Source: Homarus americanus (taxonomy: Eukaryota > Arthropoda > Malacostraca > Decapoda > Nephropidae). From it: a DNA stretch of 64,000 bases. The stretch lies in assembly GCF_018991925.1 (NCBI RefSeq), contig NW_024756415.1, forward strand, positions 196,501-260,500, written 5' to 3'. This document shows, piece after piece, positions 63,165 to 64,000 of the stretch. How positions within the stretch are numbered: the first letter of the stretch is position 1; each line of letters opens with the position of its first letter. The notes beneath the pieces are model-generated. The model was not told the origin of the DNA and made no database searches. It was given only the letters and a program-made list of their open reading frames with translations. Position numbers and translations under genes: made by a program.

Positions 63165-63868
63165 GGCCACACTGTCAGGAATATTGTTCTTCAGAGGCCA
63201 TATTGTCATATATATTATTCTTCAGAGGCCATACTGTCATATATATTGTTCTTCAGAGTCCACACTGTCAGGCATATTGTTCTTCAGGGGCCACGCTGTC
63301 AGGAATATTGTTCTTCAGAGGCCATACTGTCATATATATTGTTCTTCAGGGGCCACACTGTCAGTCATATTGTTCTTCAGGGGCCAAAATGTCATATATA
63401 TTGTTCTTCAGAGTCCACACTGTCATATATATTGTTCTTCAGGGGCAACACTGTCAGGCATATTGTTCTTCAGGGGCCACAATGTCACATATATTGTTCT
63501 TCAGAGTCCACACTGTCAGGCATAGTTCTTCAGGGGCCACAGTCAGGTATATTGTTCTTCTGAGGCCACACTGCTCAGTTATATTGTTCTTCAGGGGCCA
63601 CACTAACAGTATATTATTCTTCAGGGCCATACTGACAGTGCATTGCTCTTCAGGGCCACACGGACAAGTATATTGTTTCTTTAGGGCCACACGAACATGT
63701 ATATTATTCTTAAGTATTACACTGTCAAGTATATTGTTCTTAAGAACTACACTGTCAGGTATATTGTTCTTCAGGGCCACACTGAAAAGTATATTGTTCT
63801 TTAGGGCCACACTAACAAGTATATTGTTCTTCAGGGCCACACTAACAAGTATATTGTTCTTCAGGATC
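63165..63868 (+). repeat. 31 bp minisatellite, about 22 copies
   Basis: Unit TATTGTTCTTCAGGGGCCAC, then ACTGTCAGGCA. CAG starts at 63161, 63192 and 63223 confirm 31 bp. Later copies (after 63600) shorten to 28-30 bp and lose a G. Since 31 is not a multiple of 3, all three plus frames stay open over long distances; none is a gene. Confidence 0.95.
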
Positions 63869-64000
63869 AAAATCTAAGTTGGCTTGTTTGGAGAACACTG
63901 GCCACTTCGCCTTTCTGCTGTTTCGGCCTGCATCTAAGCTAAAAGTGGAACATTAGCGTTAATGGCAAAATCACAGCCGTCATACCATGACAAATGGAGT
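63869..64000. other. Unique sequence to window end
   Basis: No feature seen. Confidence 0.5.

Overview
The window looks like a gene-poor, repeat-saturated stretch of an animal nuclear genome, most probably an arthropod and plausibly a decapod crustacean. Three things point there: interstitial CCTAA/TTAGG blocks (the arthropod telomere motif) at more than ten sites, very many long dinucleotide and trinucleotide arrays, and fragments of non-LTR retrotransposons and tRNA-derived repeats. There is no bacterial gene organisation, no CRISPR array and no operon. I found no complete host protein-coding gene. Nearly all long open frames are translations of tandem repeats.

Layout. 1-5 kb: a zinc-finger end of a LINE (884-1048), a possible SINE, a CT-rich 61-65 bp minisatellite and a 34 bp array rich in TGAGTCA. 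5-9 kb: (GA)n, a CCTAA-derived 41 bp array, purine tracts and a GGT array. 9-13 kb: small SSRs and an 18/36 bp minisatellite. 13.8-14.5 kb and 31.0-31.7 kb: two copies, on opposite strands, of one 5'-truncated LINE family with a (TTA)n tail. 15.8-17.1 kb: 23 bp and 24 bp arrays. 20-23 kb: (GT)n, a second 34 bp array, a GGTGAA-type array and a 1 kb polypurine tract. 25.4-28 kb: an old ~85 bp tandem repeat, then 51 bp and 30 bp arrays. 29 kb and 39 kb: long (AT)n arrays beside foldback (MITE-like) elements. 41-43 kb: a 26 bp array and a 1.3 kb GGT/GAT array. 43-48 kb: the longest mostly unique stretch, with one weak gene candidate on either strand near 45.5-46.0 kb. 48-49.7 kb: three minisatellites. 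52.4-54.5 kb: a 2.07 kb satellite with a 39-42 bp unit. 60.6-61.6 kb: a retroelement tail with a hairpin, a seven-copy 80 bp array carrying two CACGTG boxes per unit, then another LINE tail. 62-64 kb: (AT)n arrays, one inside a perfect 20 bp inverted repeat, and a 31 bp array running almost to the window end.

The parts of most interest are structural. Three LINE 3' ends share a short hairpin with different loop sequences followed by a near-palindrome and a TTA tail, and an unrelated element ends the same way (hairpin plus pentamer tail). Foldback elements sit in or beside (AT)n tracts at three places. Several tandem units carry a transcription-factor or splice-site consensus in every copy. 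Many small indels inside the arrays suggest that some copies may contain assembly errors.
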